The translations under genes were made by a program, and so were the position numbers. From G963674955 sp963674955 (lineage in GTDB: Bacteria; Desulfobacterota; Desulfovibrionia; Desulfovibrionales; Desulfovibrionaceae), in assembly GCA_963674955.2 (NCBI GenBank), contig CAXXKR010000004.1, forward strand, positions 1,488,001-1,552,000: 64,000 nt of DNA, in the 5' to 3' direction. Below the pieces are notes generated by a model. The model was given only the letters and a program-made list of their open reading frames with translations. It had not been told where the DNA came from and searched no databases. How positions within the stretch are numbered: position 1 is the stretch's first letter; each line of letters starts with the position of its first letter. This document shows, piece after piece, positions 9,471 to 18,658 of the stretch.

Positions 9471-10370
9471 ATGCTCCCAAATTTTTTTGTAATCGGCGTC
9501 CAAAAGGCCGGGACAACGTCCCTGCACCACTACCTCAGCGAGCACTGGGACATCTATCTTCCGCCGGGCAAGGAGACGAAATTCTTCATTCGCGACGACC
9601 GTTACGCATTGGGCCTGGAAAACTATGAAAAACAACATTTCAGCGGTTGGAACGGCGAAAAGGCCGTGGGCGAGGTGGACCCGGACATCATCTTTTTCCC
9701 GGAAGCCATGGACCGCATGGAGAAACACTTTGGCCTGAGCGAATTGAAATTCATCCTTCTCCTGCGCCAGCCAGTGGACAGGGCCTTTTCCCACTATCTC
9801 ATGTCCCTGCGGCGGGGATTCGAGAATGAAAATTTCGAGCGGGCAGTGACCCTGGAAAAGGAACGCATAGGCCCGGACTTCCATTCCAGGATGAACCTGA
9901 GCTACACCTCGCGCGGATTCTACCATGCCCAGATAATGCGGTTCCTTGAACGCATCGACCAAGGCCAGCTGCTGGTTCGCCTTTCCGACGACCTCAAGAC
10001 CGACACGGACCGCGTGTTGGCCGACATCTGCCATTTTCTTGAAGTGGACCCCACGCCGCTCCAGAAAAAAAACCGCGCCCGCCATCACCAGGCCATGACG
10101 CCCAAGAGCAGGCTCTTTGCCCTGATCCTGGGCCGGGATTCCCTTGCCAAGCGTATATTCAAGGCCCTTTTTCCTTTCAAGAACGTCCGGGCCGCCTTCC
10201 GCACCAAACTTCTGGAATGGAACCTGAAGAACAACGACGACCAGTTCTTGGACCCGGGGCTGAGGAAGCGTCTGTTTCCAATGTTCGAGGATGACGTGAC
10301 CAAACTGGAACGGTTTATGGGCATCAGCCTGGACAAATGGCGTCTGGACAAAGAGCCTCAAGACAAATAA
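9471..10370 (+). CDS. Sulfotransferase (PAPS-dependent), first of two
   Basis: Predicted cytoplasmic sulfotransferase of 299 residues that would move sulfate from PAPS to a sugar or other acceptor. The 5'-phosphosulfate loop is VIGVQKAGTTSLHHYL near residues 6-21. The 3'-phosphate site resembles LLRQPVDRAFSHYLMSLRRG near residue 95. I start at ATG 9471, directly before the conserved NFFVIG strand; the longer reading from 9357 adds 38 residues of atypical composition. No strong ribosome site precedes either start. It is the first gene of the eight-gene plus-strand polysaccharide operon, 76 nt before a second sulfotransferase, so the likely acceptor is the exopolysaccharide or its lipid-linked repeat unit. 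Confidence 0.85.
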   Translation: MLPNFFVIGVQKAGTTSLHHYLSEHWDIYLPPGKETKFFIRDDRYALGLENYEKQHFSGWNGEKAVGEVDPDIIFFPEAMDRMEKHFGLSELKFILLLRQPVDRAFSHYLMSLRRGFENENFERAVTLEKERIGPDFHSRMNLSYTSRGFYHAQIMRFLERIDQGQLLVRLSDDLKTDTDRVLADICHFLEVDPTPLQKKNRARHHQAMTPKSRLFALILGRDSLAKRIFKALFPFKNVRAAFRTKLLEWNLKNNDDQFLDPGLRKRLFPMFEDDVTKLERFMGISLDKWRLDKEPQDK

Positions 10371-10446
10371 CAAGGCATATCAAGATCATAACACCAAGAA
10401 GCCGCAAATTTGATACGGCGGTGCCCAAACCGGGCATGGAAGCGAC

Positions 10447-11352
10447 ATGGACCAGAGACAGCCAAACTTCGTGATCATCGGCGCGCCCAAATCAGGCACC
10501 ACGTCGCTGTTCTACTATCTCAAGCAGCACCCGGACATATTTCTGCCGGTGCGCAAGGAGCTGCATTACTTTTCCTATGATCTGCTGGTCAAGAACGCCA
10601 ATGGTCCGGGAGACGCCAACACCCTCAAGTCTCTTTGCGCCACCAGGGAAAAATACCTGGAGCACTATGTCCAAACCGGCAACCAGAAGGCCGTGGGCGA
10701 AGCCTCCCCTTCCTACCTCTATTATTCCGAGGTGGCAGAAAGGATACATTCCGAGCTGGACGCGCCCAAAATAATCGCCATACTCAGAAACCCCGTGGAA
10801 AAGGCCTTTTCCCAATACTTCCACCTCGTGCGCGACCAGCGCGAGCATCTGGATTTCCTTGACGCCCTCGCGGCGGAGAATGAACGAAGGGAAGCGGGCT
10901 GGTCCGACTTCTGGCGCTACGCCGAGAGTTCGCTCTATACGGAAAGGCTCAAGCACTATCTTTCCCTGTTCGGCCAAGGCAAGATCAAGGTGCTGCTCTT
11001 CGACGACCTTGTCTCGAACCCGGACAAGGTCATGCGCGACCTGTTCAGGTTCCTGGAGGTCAGGGACGACTTGCGCTGCGATACGGGCACGATCTACAAC
11101 CCATCGGGCGACTCCAAGTCCAGGCTGGTTTCCAATTTTTTCACCAAACCCAACCAACTTAAGACATTCGCAAAAAAGATCATCCCCGAAAGCGTGCGCA
11201 TACGGATGAGGCTGAAAATACTCAGCTTGAACACCAAGCGGAAAAAACAAATGGACGACAAGGCGCGCAAGCACCTGCAAGACTATTTCAAAAACGACAT
11301 CCTGGCCCTGGAAAAACTATTGGACAGAGAAACCAACTGGCTGGGCAGTTGA
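10447..11352 (+). CDS. Sulfotransferase (PAPS-dependent), second of two
   Basis: Sulfotransferase of 301 residues, related in layout to the preceding gene but not a recent duplicate. The PAPS loop is VIIGAPKSGTTSLFYYLKQH near residues 9-28, and the 3'-phosphate motif is ILRNPVEKAFSQYFHLVRDQ near residue 115. The C-terminal half is basic. GGAAG lies four bases before the ATG. Two sulfotransferases in a row suggest sulfation at two positions, or of two different residues, of the polysaccharide. The operon continues into the flippase after 70 nt. Confidence 0.87.
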   Translation: MDQRQPNFVIIGAPKSGTTSLFYYLKQHPDIFLPVRKELHYFSYDLLVKNANGPGDANTLKSLCATREKYLEHYVQTGNQKAVGEASPSYLYYSEVAERIHSELDAPKIIAILRNPVEKAFSQYFHLVRDQREHLDFLDALAAENERREAGWSDFWRYAESSLYTERLKHYLSLFGQGKIKVLLFDDLVSNPDKVMRDLFRFLEVRDDLRCDTGTIYNPSGDSKSRLVSNFFTKPNQLKTFAKKIIPESVRIRMRLKILSLNTKRKKQMDDKARKHLQDYFKNDILALEKLLDRETNWLGS

Positions 11353-11422
11353 ACTGCCTGCGAGACAAAGCCATAAACAAGACCAACACCCGGAACCGCG
11401 GGCCGGGCCGGGACAAAGGAAA

Positions 11423-12961
11423 ATGAACGGAAACAACGGCCAATTGGCGGCCATAGTCAAGGGTGGCGCGGTCACTTCCTTCGGAATGCTGGCCGGATAC
11501 GCCTTGCAATTCGCGGTCTCCATCCTGGTGATCCGGCTTCTGAACAAGAACGATTACGGGCTGATATCCCTGGCCTTCAGCATGGTCAATATCGCGGCCA
11601 TGCTCTCTCTGACCGGATTCAACCATTCCCTGCCAAAGTTTATCTCTCAAATGGATGCAAAGCAGGGCAAAAGCGGCCTGGAGCGGCTGGCCGCAAGCTC
11701 CATGCTCATCACCCTGGCCGTCAGCTCTCTCCTAGCCCTCCTGGTTTATTGCCTTGCCGGAGAAATCTGCACCCTGCTGAACAAGTCCGAACTGGCCTCC
11801 ACAATGAAGACCTTCGCCCTTTTCATACCGCCACTGGCGGTGATCAACGGACTGTCCGCCGTTCACAGGGGCAAATACAACGCCGCGGCCACGGTTATCT
11901 TCAACAACGTGGGCATGCTTCTGCTGCGCATCGTCCTGATCCTGGCCTTCATGCTCTTCATGAGCAACTACCAGGGCATAGTCTACGCTTACGTGGCCTC
12001 CACCTGGCTGGCCTGCGCCCTTTTCGCCGCCTATTTCATCCGCAACATGGACGGCGGCGGCGTGTTCATGGACGCCGGGTCCGCAAAGGAGCTGATGCTC
12101 TTTTCCCTGCCCCTTCTGAGCTTCACCCTGCTGAACGTAATCCTGCACTGGTCGGTGACCCTGTTTTTGGGATACTACGAGTCAGCCGAATCCGTGGGCC
12201 TGTTCAACGCGCCCATGCGCATCACCTTCCTGTTGAACCTGCCACTGAACGCCCTGGCCTACATCTATCTGCCAGCCGCTTCCAAAATGGCGGCAGGCAA
12301 CAAGGTCGGCGAGATCAAAGGACTTTATTCCGCCACCACCAAGTGGGCAGCCCTGGCCACAATTCCCATACTGGCCATGTTCACGCTGGACGCCGAATTC
12401 ATGGTCGTCGCCCTTTTCGGCGAGGCCTACCGCCAGTCAGCGCCCATACTCCAGATAATCTCCCTGGGGTTCGCGGTTCACGTCCTGGCCGGACCGAACA
12501 TCATGACCCTCATTTCCCTGGGCAGGACGCGGCTGATCATGGGCGTCAATCTAATCGGCTCCCTGCTGATAGTCCTGCTCTGCCCCCTGCTCATCCCCGG
12601 TTTTTCAACACTGGGCGCGGCCTGGGCCACTGCCGGTTCGATGCTGGCGGCCAACGCGCTGGCCTCATTTTTCCTGGCCAGGGAGAACGGAGTGCATCCG
12701 ATCTGCAAAAACTATTTGCTTCCCCTGGCCTACTGCCTTGTTTCCTCGGCCCTGCTCTGCAACCTGATTCTTGGATTCATGGACGGTACAGGCGCAAGAA
12801 TGGTGCTCTTCGCCCTGCTCTGCGCCAACGCACTGCTTTCGTCGATCCTGACCGGAAGCGTAACCAGGGACGAAGTGGACATCATCCGGGCCGTGGAACT
12901 GAAAATCCTGAAATCGGAAAGGGTCTCCAACAGATTGAAAAAGATGGCCCGGTCGGACTAG
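11423..12961 (+). CDS. Wzx-type oligosaccharide flippase
   Basis: Inner-membrane protein of 512 residues with about 12-14 hydrophobic segments, of the polysaccharide transporter branch of the MOP superfamily. The N-terminus (VKGGAVTSFGMLAGYALQF, then ILVIRLLNKNDYGLISLAFS) is the typical Wzx start, in which a conserved aromatic/Gly motif follows the first helix. It should flip lipid-linked repeat units to the periplasm for polymerisation. AAAGGAAA precedes the ATG. It lies in the middle of the polysaccharide operon, between the sulfotransferases and glycosyltransferases. Confidence 0.9.
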   Translation: MNGNNGQLAAIVKGGAVTSFGMLAGYALQFAVSILVIRLLNKNDYGLISLAFSMVNIAAMLSLTGFNHSLPKFISQMDAKQGKSGLERLAASSMLITLAVSSLLALLVYCLAGEICTLLNKSELASTMKTFALFIPPLAVINGLSAVHRGKYNAAATVIFNNVGMLLLRIVLILAFMLFMSNYQGIVYAYVASTWLACALFAAYFIRNMDGGGVFMDAGSAKELMLFSLPLLSFTLLNVILHWSVTLFLGYYESAESVGLFNAPMRITFLLNLPLNALAYIYLPAASKMAAGNKVGEIKGLYSATTKWAALATIPILAMFTLDAEFMVVALFGEAYRQSAPILQIISLGFAVHVLAGPNIMTLISLGRTRLIMGVNLIGSLLIVLLCPLLIPGFSTLGAAWATAGSMLAANALASFFLARENGVHPICKNYLLPLAYCLVSSALLCNLILGFMDGTGARMVLFALLCANALLSSILTGSVTRDEVDIIRAVELKILKSERVSNRLKKMARSD

Positions 12962-13013
12962 AATTGGTACATTTAGTTTTGCAAATCAAGAATCAGCGAT
13001 AAAGGAGTCCGAG

Positions 13014-13895
13014 TTGGGCAAGCCAAAAGTCTCGGTGATCATAGTGAACTACAACGGAAAGCCGTTCCTGGCCGATTGCATCGCGTCCATCGGCAACCAC
13101 ATTCCCGTGCCCCACGAGATAATCATCGTAGACAACGCCTCTTCCGACGGCAGCTGCGAATTCATCAAGGAGAAGTTCCCTGCGGTCAAGCTGATGTGCA
13201 GCGAAGAGAACAACGGATTCGCCAAGGGCAACAACATGGGCGCGGACATCGCAGAAAGCGAATATCTGCTCCTTCTGAACAACGACGCCTTTCTGCGCGA
13301 CGACATCACGCCCGGCTTGAACCTCTTGGAACAAAAGGACATCGGCATAGTGGGCGCCAGGATGTACGGGCGGGACGGGGAGTACAGATATTCCTGCGGT
13401 TATTTCCCCTCGCCCTCCAAGATGTTCATCCTCTCCAGCCGCCAAAAAAAAGACGGCCCATTTCTAAACGGCGATTTCACGGACAGCGACCAGCCATACT
13501 ATCAAGTGGACTGGATCGAAGGATCGTTCCTGCTGGTCACGGCCCGCCTCTGGAATGAATTGGGAGGCCTTGACGAGGACTATTTCATGTACGGCGAGGA
13601 TGTGGATTTCGCGCGCCGGGCCAGATTGAAAGGGTACAAGACCGTGTATTGCCCGAACGTGAGCTACACGCACATCGGCGGATACAACGACAGCCGCATG
13701 TCTCTTTTGGCCAAGGGATTCCGCAGGCACATGAAAAAATTTCTCTCGCCCACAGACCGTTTGCTGGGCAACCTGGTTCTGGACGCGGGCATGTTCCTGC
13801 GCGTGCTGGTGAACGCGCCCAAGGCCCTGGCCGGGGACGGGCAAAAAAAAACCAAGGCCCTGTCCTGCCTTAGAGCGCTTTTCAGAATGTCCTGA
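13014..13895 (+). CDS. Glycosyltransferase family 2
   Basis: GT-A fold glycosyltransferase of 293 residues. The N-terminal strand KVSVIIVNYNGKPFLADCI, the nucleotide-binding IIVDNASSDGS and the metal-site region LLLNNDAFL (a DxD equivalent) are visible. An acceptor-site stretch GGLDEDYFMYGEDVDFARRARLKGY matches rhamnosyltransferase-like WbbL members. The start is TTG at 13014, supported by AAGGAG six bases upstream; no ATG fits. The sugar specificity cannot be read from sequence. It lies 52 nt after the flippase and 19 nt before the next glycosyltransferase. Confidence 0.9.
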   Translation: MGKPKVSVIIVNYNGKPFLADCIASIGNHIPVPHEIIIVDNASSDGSCEFIKEKFPAVKLMCSEENNGFAKGNNMGADIAESEYLLLLNNDAFLRDDITPGLNLLEQKDIGIVGARMYGRDGEYRYSCGYFPSPSKMFILSSRQKKDGPFLNGDFTDSDQPYYQVDWIEGSFLLVTARLWNELGGLDEDYFMYGEDVDFARRARLKGYKTVYCPNVSYTHIGGYNDSRMSLLAKGFRRHMKKFLSPTDRLLGNLVLDAGMFLRVLVNAPKALAGDGQKKTKALSCLRALFRMS

Positions 13896-13914
13896 ACCCG
13901 GACGGTGAACCGGC

Positions 13915-15075
13915 ATGATTAAAAAGACAATACTCTTCGTCCACCAGTCGGCAGAACTCTACGGCTCGGACAAGTCCATGCTGGCCCTGGCGGCTGGCCT
14001 GGACAGGGACAGGTATTCGCCCATCGTGGTTCTGCCCAATCAGGGACCGCTCTTGGAAAAACTGACCGAGGCCGGCATCCGCACCCATGTCCTGCCCCTG
14101 GCCCGGATCAGCCGCTCGGTATTCAACATAAGAGGATTGCTCGCCTTTGCCCTTCAAACCGTCAAATCGATAAGGGCCTTCAACAAGACTTTCAGAAAAG
14201 ACAAAATAGACTTGGTGCACACCAACACCCTGGCCGTTTTCACGGGAGCGCTCTGGGCCAGGCTCAAGGGAATCAAGCACCTCTGGCATGTGCGGGAAAT
14301 CGTCCTCAAACCGGCCATCGCCAAGCGCATATTCACGGCCATGCTCCGGACCTTTTCCTGGAAAATCGTGACCAATTCCCACGCCACCAGGGACGTGCTG
14401 GTGCAAGACTGTCCAAGCCTGGCATCCAGGACCGTGGTGGTCTGGAACGGCATTGAACCGCCACCCCCTCCAAAGGCCGAAGATGTCAGGGCCCTGCGCG
14501 ACGAACTGGGAATGGAGGACGGTCAGGTGCTGGCCGCGCTGGTGGGCCGCTTCAACCGCTGGAAGGGGCAATCCCTGTTGGTGGAGGCCGCTGAAATCCT
14601 ACGGCGGCGAGGCGTGGACAACCTGCGCTATCTGCTCATCGGCAGTCCGCCGGCCGGGCAGGAGCATTTCCGGGACGAGCTGCTGAAACGGGTGTCCGAG
14701 TCCCCTGCCGGGCCGCTGATCAAGGTCATGGATTTCCGGGACGATATCTGGACCGTCTGGCAGGCCTGCGACATCTGCGTAGTCCCTTCAACCGAGCCTG
14801 AGCCTTTCGGCAGAGTGGCCGTGGAGGCCATGTGCCTGGCCAAGCCGGTGGTGGCCGCTGCCCACGGCGGACTCCCGGAGATCGTTGAAGATCAAAGGAC
14901 CGGATGCCTGTTCAAGCCGTGTCATGCTTCGGAGTTGGCGGACTGCCTGAATATTCTGGCGAAAGATGAAAAAAAGAGATATGAATACGGACAGAATGGA
15001 TTGCTGAGAGTTCAGGAGAAATTCAGCCTGGAGGCTTACGTCTCATCATTTGACCCCATTTATTCCGACATCTGA
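13915..15075 (+). CDS. Glycosyltransferase family 4 (GT-B fold)
   Basis: Cytoplasmic or membrane-associated glycosyltransferase of 386 residues. The N-terminal half has FVHQSAELYGSDKSMLALA, a GSDK-type acceptor domain start. The C-terminal half has the nucleotide-sugar motif ending in EPEPFGRVAVEAM near residue 300, with the EX7E glutamates, then KPVVAAAHGGLPEIV. It uses a retaining mechanism by family. It follows the GT2 gene by 19 nt and precedes the polymerase-like gene by 60 nt in the operon. Confidence 0.9.
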   Translation: MIKKTILFVHQSAELYGSDKSMLALAAGLDRDRYSPIVVLPNQGPLLEKLTEAGIRTHVLPLARISRSVFNIRGLLAFALQTVKSIRAFNKTFRKDKIDLVHTNTLAVFTGALWARLKGIKHLWHVREIVLKPAIAKRIFTAMLRTFSWKIVTNSHATRDVLVQDCPSLASRTVVVWNGIEPPPPPKAEDVRALRDELGMEDGQVLAALVGRFNRWKGQSLLVEAAEILRRRGVDNLRYLLIGSPPAGQEHFRDELLKRVSESPAGPLIKVMDFRDDIWTVWQACDICVVPSTEPEPFGRVAVEAMCLAKPVVAAAHGGLPEIVEDQRTGCLFKPCHASELADCLNILAKDEKKRYEYGQNGLLRVQEKFSLEAYVSSFDPIYSDI

Positions 15076-15135
15076 ACAAACCGCGACCCTCAGCAAAGCC
15101 GTGCGGGAGACACAAAAGGGCAAAGCGAACCGATC

Positions 15136-16419
15136 ATGCATAAAATATTGATCCCCTTCATATTTCTTTGTGCCTACAACTTTTTCGACGTGTTGCCCTT
15201 CGGACACATCGAAGGTTCGTTCAACACCATTGACGTGGGCATCGCCGTGATTGTGCTCACGCTGATTTTCTACGTGGCCGGTTCCCTTGAAAGCAGACTG
15301 GTGAACAACGCCTTTGCCCTGCTCGTGACACTTCTCCTTTTCCTGGTGGTAATGCATGCGGGCATCGCCAGCATAAAATACGGCCAATCCATCTTTCAGG
15401 GTGCCGTTGCCAGTCGTAACTACTTCTATTATTTGACTTTCTTTCTTTTTCTGATAATGATGAAAACCCCTCGGCAGTTCATCGAAGTCATGAAAATTCT
15501 CAACGTGCTGGCCACCATCGCAGTTGTCCTGGGTGTGGCCAACTATTTCGGCCCTGTTTTCCTGCACCACAAGTGGGCCGAGGGCCATTATGAAAGGGCG
15601 GGGATCGTCAGGGCTTACCTGCCCGGGATGCAGCTCATCAGCTATTGCGCGATCTGGTCCTTCTGCAACCTGTTCGTGTCGGGATTCACGCAGCTCAAAA
15701 GCGACGCCTATTCCTTCTTTTTTCTCGCAGCCCACGTCTTCAGGCAATCCAGGATGAGGCTCATGGGCGTGGTTCTGATCCTGGGCGCGCTGATGCTTTA
15801 CCAGAGAAAATTCACACAGATCGCCATTGTCCTGTTCATGGTCATCGCCGGAACAGTGATAATGGATGTGGTCATGGAAAAAAACATCATTATGGCCCAA
15901 ATCGAACTTACCGAAGAGGAAGCAGGCAGCAAACACGGCAGCTGGAGCGGTCGTGAGCAACAGGTGGAGTTCGACATAGAGGCCTTTCTGGAATCGCCGC
16001 TCATCGGGGCCAGTTCCAGCGCCCTGCGCTCCAACCCCGAAGCCTATTACGGCAAAACCCTGACCGAGATATACCACCTCGTATCCCTGGCCGCGCAGTC
16101 CGACCTGGGATACGTCAAATGGCTCAAGCATTTCGGTATCGTGGGAATCGTCTGGCTGCTGATGCTCTACATGAAAATGTTCGCATACTGCAGGGCCAAC
16201 ATCCGCACGTCCGCCCCGGAGGAGTATCCGCTGGCCCTGTTCACCGCCTCATATTTCGCCTTCATCGTCATCACCGGCGTAACCCTGAACCACTGGGCAA
16301 TGCCCAACCTGGCGATTCTTCTCTGCTTCATCATGGCCGCCAATGTCCGCCTTTACCTGCACAACACCGACAAAACAAGAAAAAAACAAGAGGAAGGACT
16401 GCAAGATGCCCAAGAATAG
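15136..16419 (+). CDS. O-antigen polymerase/ligase-like membrane protein
   Basis: Inner-membrane protein of 427 residues with about ten hydrophobic segments and a large hydrophilic loop near residues 255-320 that holds GSWSGREQQVEFDIEAF and ESPLIGASSSALR, placed like the Wzy_C periplasmic loop of O-antigen ligase/polymerase proteins. The family is diverse and similarity is mostly topological, so polymerisation of the exopolysaccharide repeat is inferred from context: flippase, glycosyltransferases and Wzz/Wza genes are present and no other Wzy candidate is. The last 14 bases overlap the GH5 gene. Confidence 0.7.
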   Translation: MHKILIPFIFLCAYNFFDVLPFGHIEGSFNTIDVGIAVIVLTLIFYVAGSLESRLVNNAFALLVTLLLFLVVMHAGIASIKYGQSIFQGAVASRNYFYYLTFFLFLIMMKTPRQFIEVMKILNVLATIAVVLGVANYFGPVFLHHKWAEGHYERAGIVRAYLPGMQLISYCAIWSFCNLFVSGFTQLKSDAYSFFFLAAHVFRQSRMRLMGVVLILGALMLYQRKFTQIAIVLFMVIAGTVIMDVVMEKNIIMAQIELTEEEAGSKHGSWSGREQQVEFDIEAFLESPLIGASSSALRSNPEAYYGKTLTEIYHLVSLAAQSDLGYVKWLKHFGIVGIVWLLMLYMKMFAYCRANIRTSAPEEYPLALFTASYFAFIVITGVTLNHWAMPNLAILLCFIMAANVRLYLHNTDKTRKKQEEGLQDAQE

Positions 16420-17506
16420 ACTTTCGCTGCTGGCCGTTCCCTTCCTGTTCCTCCTGCTGGGTACCATTCTGTTCAATTCATGCGCCAACGCCGCCGACAA
16501 GGGCGGACTGCCCCATAACTGGCCCTGGAAGGGCATGGTCCTGGTTTCCCACGACAGCCTTCCGGCGGACATCGCCGTTCTGAAAAAGACCCTGGGCATA
16601 AACTGTGTCAGCCTGCAGCTCAAGCCCAGGCTGCGTTGCAAGTGGGACCACGTCACGCCGGACACGGCCTGGAAGCGCGAACTGGCCTGGGCCAAATCAA
16701 TGCTGCAGGCCTGCAAAAAATCCGACGTGGTGGGCGTGCTGGTCATCTATCAATTTCCCTTCAACCCCAAGCTGGACTTCATCCAGGACTCGCCAAAATT
16801 CTGGAACGACCCAAAACAGTTGGACGACGTGATAAAGAAAGTCGAGGAACTGGCCGCGTATTTCAAAGACAGCGGACAAGAACTGGGGGCTTACGAAATA
16901 CTCAGCGAGCCCCTGCTCAGGGAGGGCCGCAAGGTCAGCGTGCCCCGGCAATGGCCCGGATTTCGCGAAAGGATCGTCACCACCCTGCGCAAGCAGGACC
17001 CGCAACGATGGATCATGGTCGCGCCCGGCCCAGGTGCGCTTCCGGGCGGATACAAGGCCATGCACAAGCTGGACCACGAGCGAATCATTTATTCCGCGCA
17101 CATGTATATCCCGCACGACTACACGCACCAGGGCATAGGCAAGCGCAAGCGCGGTCTGACCTATCCCGGATACGTGGGCAAAAGGCATTGGGACAGGCAG
17201 GCCCTTGAAAACGCACTGGCGCCGCTCAGGAACTTTCAGAAAAAGAACAACGTCCCGGTCTGGATCGGAGAATTCAGCGCAGTGCGCTGGGCCGATGGAG
17301 CGGAGCAGTACGTGATCGACGTGGCCGACATATTCGACAGCTACGGATGGTCCTGGGCCTACCACACATACGGCGGTTACCATGGCTGGAACCCGGACTA
17401 CGATTCCCTGTACGCCTCGGACAAAAAGGAAGACTGGTCAAAGCATTTCACGGGCCTAAAATCGCCACGCTGGAAAACTCTTAAAAAAATATTCAAGGTT
17501 CAATGA
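16406..17506 (+). CDS. Exported glycoside hydrolase family 5-like protein
   Basis: Predicted secreted hydrolase of 366 residues. The start ATG 16406 has AGGAAGG eight bases upstream, inside the end of the polymerase gene. A signal peptide of about 30 residues ends near ANA-ADKG. A TIM-barrel cellulase-like fold is suggested by the acid/base region GAYEILSEPLL (Ser replaces the usual Asn before Glu-Pro) and the nucleophile motif VPVWIGEFSAV near residue 285. By analogy to PslG and other GH5 or GH39 enzymes within polysaccharide operons, it may trim or release the polymer in the periplasm. The substrate is unknown. Confidence 0.82.
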   Translation: MPKNRLSLLAVPFLFLLLGTILFNSCANAADKGGLPHNWPWKGMVLVSHDSLPADIAVLKKTLGINCVSLQLKPRLRCKWDHVTPDTAWKRELAWAKSMLQACKKSDVVGVLVIYQFPFNPKLDFIQDSPKFWNDPKQLDDVIKKVEELAAYFKDSGQELGAYEILSEPLLREGRKVSVPRQWPGFRERIVTTLRKQDPQRWIMVAPGPGALPGGYKAMHKLDHERIIYSAHMYIPHDYTHQGIGKRKRGLTYPGYVGKRHWDRQALENALAPLRNFQKKNNVPVWIGEFSAVRWADGAEQYVIDVADIFDSYGWSWAYHTYGGYHGWNPDYDSLYASDKKEDWSKHFTGLKSPRWKTLKKIFKVQ

Positions 17507-18642
17507 AACCCTTGAAGATAGCCCTCATCGGCACAAGAGGCGTCCCGGCCAACTACGGCGGATTCGAGACCTGTGTGGAGGAGATAGGCCAACGCTTGGC
17601 GGCCAAGGGACATCATGTCGTGGTCTATTGCCGCAAAAGCTACTACGAGGACGCCACGCCGACATATAAGGGAATGAAGAGAGTCTTGCTTCCCAACCTG
17701 AAAAAAAAATCCCTGGACACTTTTTCCCACACCACCCTATCGGCTCTGCACGCCCTTTTCCAGGGCTATGACGTACACATGGTCTTCAACGCGGCCAACG
17801 CGCCCTTTGTCCTTCCCCTGCGCCTATTGGGAAAGAAAATCGCCATCAACACGGACGGCCTGGAATGGCAGCGCTCCAAATGGGGATTTCTGGGCCGGAG
17901 CTATTACAAGTTTGCCGAAAAATTTTCCTGTTTCATGGCCAACCGGCTGGTCTCGGATTCCAAGGGCATTCAGGACTACTACCTTGCCCGGCACGGAACC
18001 GAGTCTACGGAAATAGCGTATGGGGCCTATATTCAGGGCAGCGACACGAACAAGCATCTGAAGCGACTGGGGCTGGAGCCGGGCGGATACTTTTTGCAAA
18101 TCACACGTTTCGAGCCGGAAAACCATCCCCTGATGACCATCGAGGCCTTCAAGAAACTCGAAACCGACAAGAAGCTGGTCCTGGTGGGCGGCAATCCATA
18201 TCCCAGCCAGTACCTGGAATCCATAGAATCGCAGACGGGCGGGAACATCATGCTGCCCGGCTACATATATGACAAGGACGTGCTCAGGGAACTTTGGTGC
18301 CGTTGCCACGCTTATGTGCATGGAAACTCAGTGGGCGGAACAAACCCGGCCCTGCTCCAGACAATGGCCTCCGGCTGCTTCACCTTGGCCTATGACGTAC
18401 CTTTCAATCGGGATGTGCTTGCTGACTGCGGACGGTTCTATTCGGACGCCGACTCCCTGGCGGAAATGATGCGCTGGAGTCTGGAAGACACTGACAAACT
18501 GGACGAATACAAGGCCAAGTCACAGGAAAGGATAAGACTGCATTACGATTGGGACATGATCACGGACAAGTACGAAGCATTATTCCAAGAACTGGCCGGG
18601 AGTGTCCACCCCTGGAAGTTCCGTCCCGGCTCTCTTTTCTAA
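17503..18642 (+). CDS. Glycosyltransferase family 1/4 with DUF1972 N-terminus
   Basis: GT-B glycosyltransferase of 379 residues. The first half has IALIGTRGVPANYGGFETCV and the NTDGLEWQRSKWG segment that mark DUF1972, known from rhamnosyl- and glucosyltransferases such as those that act early on lipid-linked sugars. The second half binds the nucleotide sugar (GGTNPALLQTMASGC). It starts at the ATG that overlaps the GH5 stop by four bases (ATGA), so translational coupling is likely. It is the last gene of the plus-strand operon and converges on the TIGR03790 gene with only 16 bases between them. Confidence 0.88.
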   Translation: MKPLKIALIGTRGVPANYGGFETCVEEIGQRLAAKGHHVVVYCRKSYYEDATPTYKGMKRVLLPNLKKKSLDTFSHTTLSALHALFQGYDVHMVFNAANAPFVLPLRLLGKKIAINTDGLEWQRSKWGFLGRSYYKFAEKFSCFMANRLVSDSKGIQDYYLARHGTESTEIAYGAYIQGSDTNKHLKRLGLEPGGYFLQITRFEPENHPLMTIEAFKKLETDKKLVLVGGNPYPSQYLESIESQTGGNIMLPGYIYDKDVLRELWCRCHAYVHGNSVGGTNPALLQTMASGCFTLAYDVPFNRDVLADCGRFYSDADSLAEMMRWSLEDTDKLDEYKAKSQERIRLHYDWDMITDKYEALFQELAGSVHPWKFRPGSLF

Positions 18643-18658
18643 GCCGCCAGCCAGACAT

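Noticed and set aside
11749..13002. Second long plus-strand frame over the flippase gene
   Set aside because: Arg/Pro/Gly-rich +1 shadow; the flippase frame has the membrane segments and a ribosome site.
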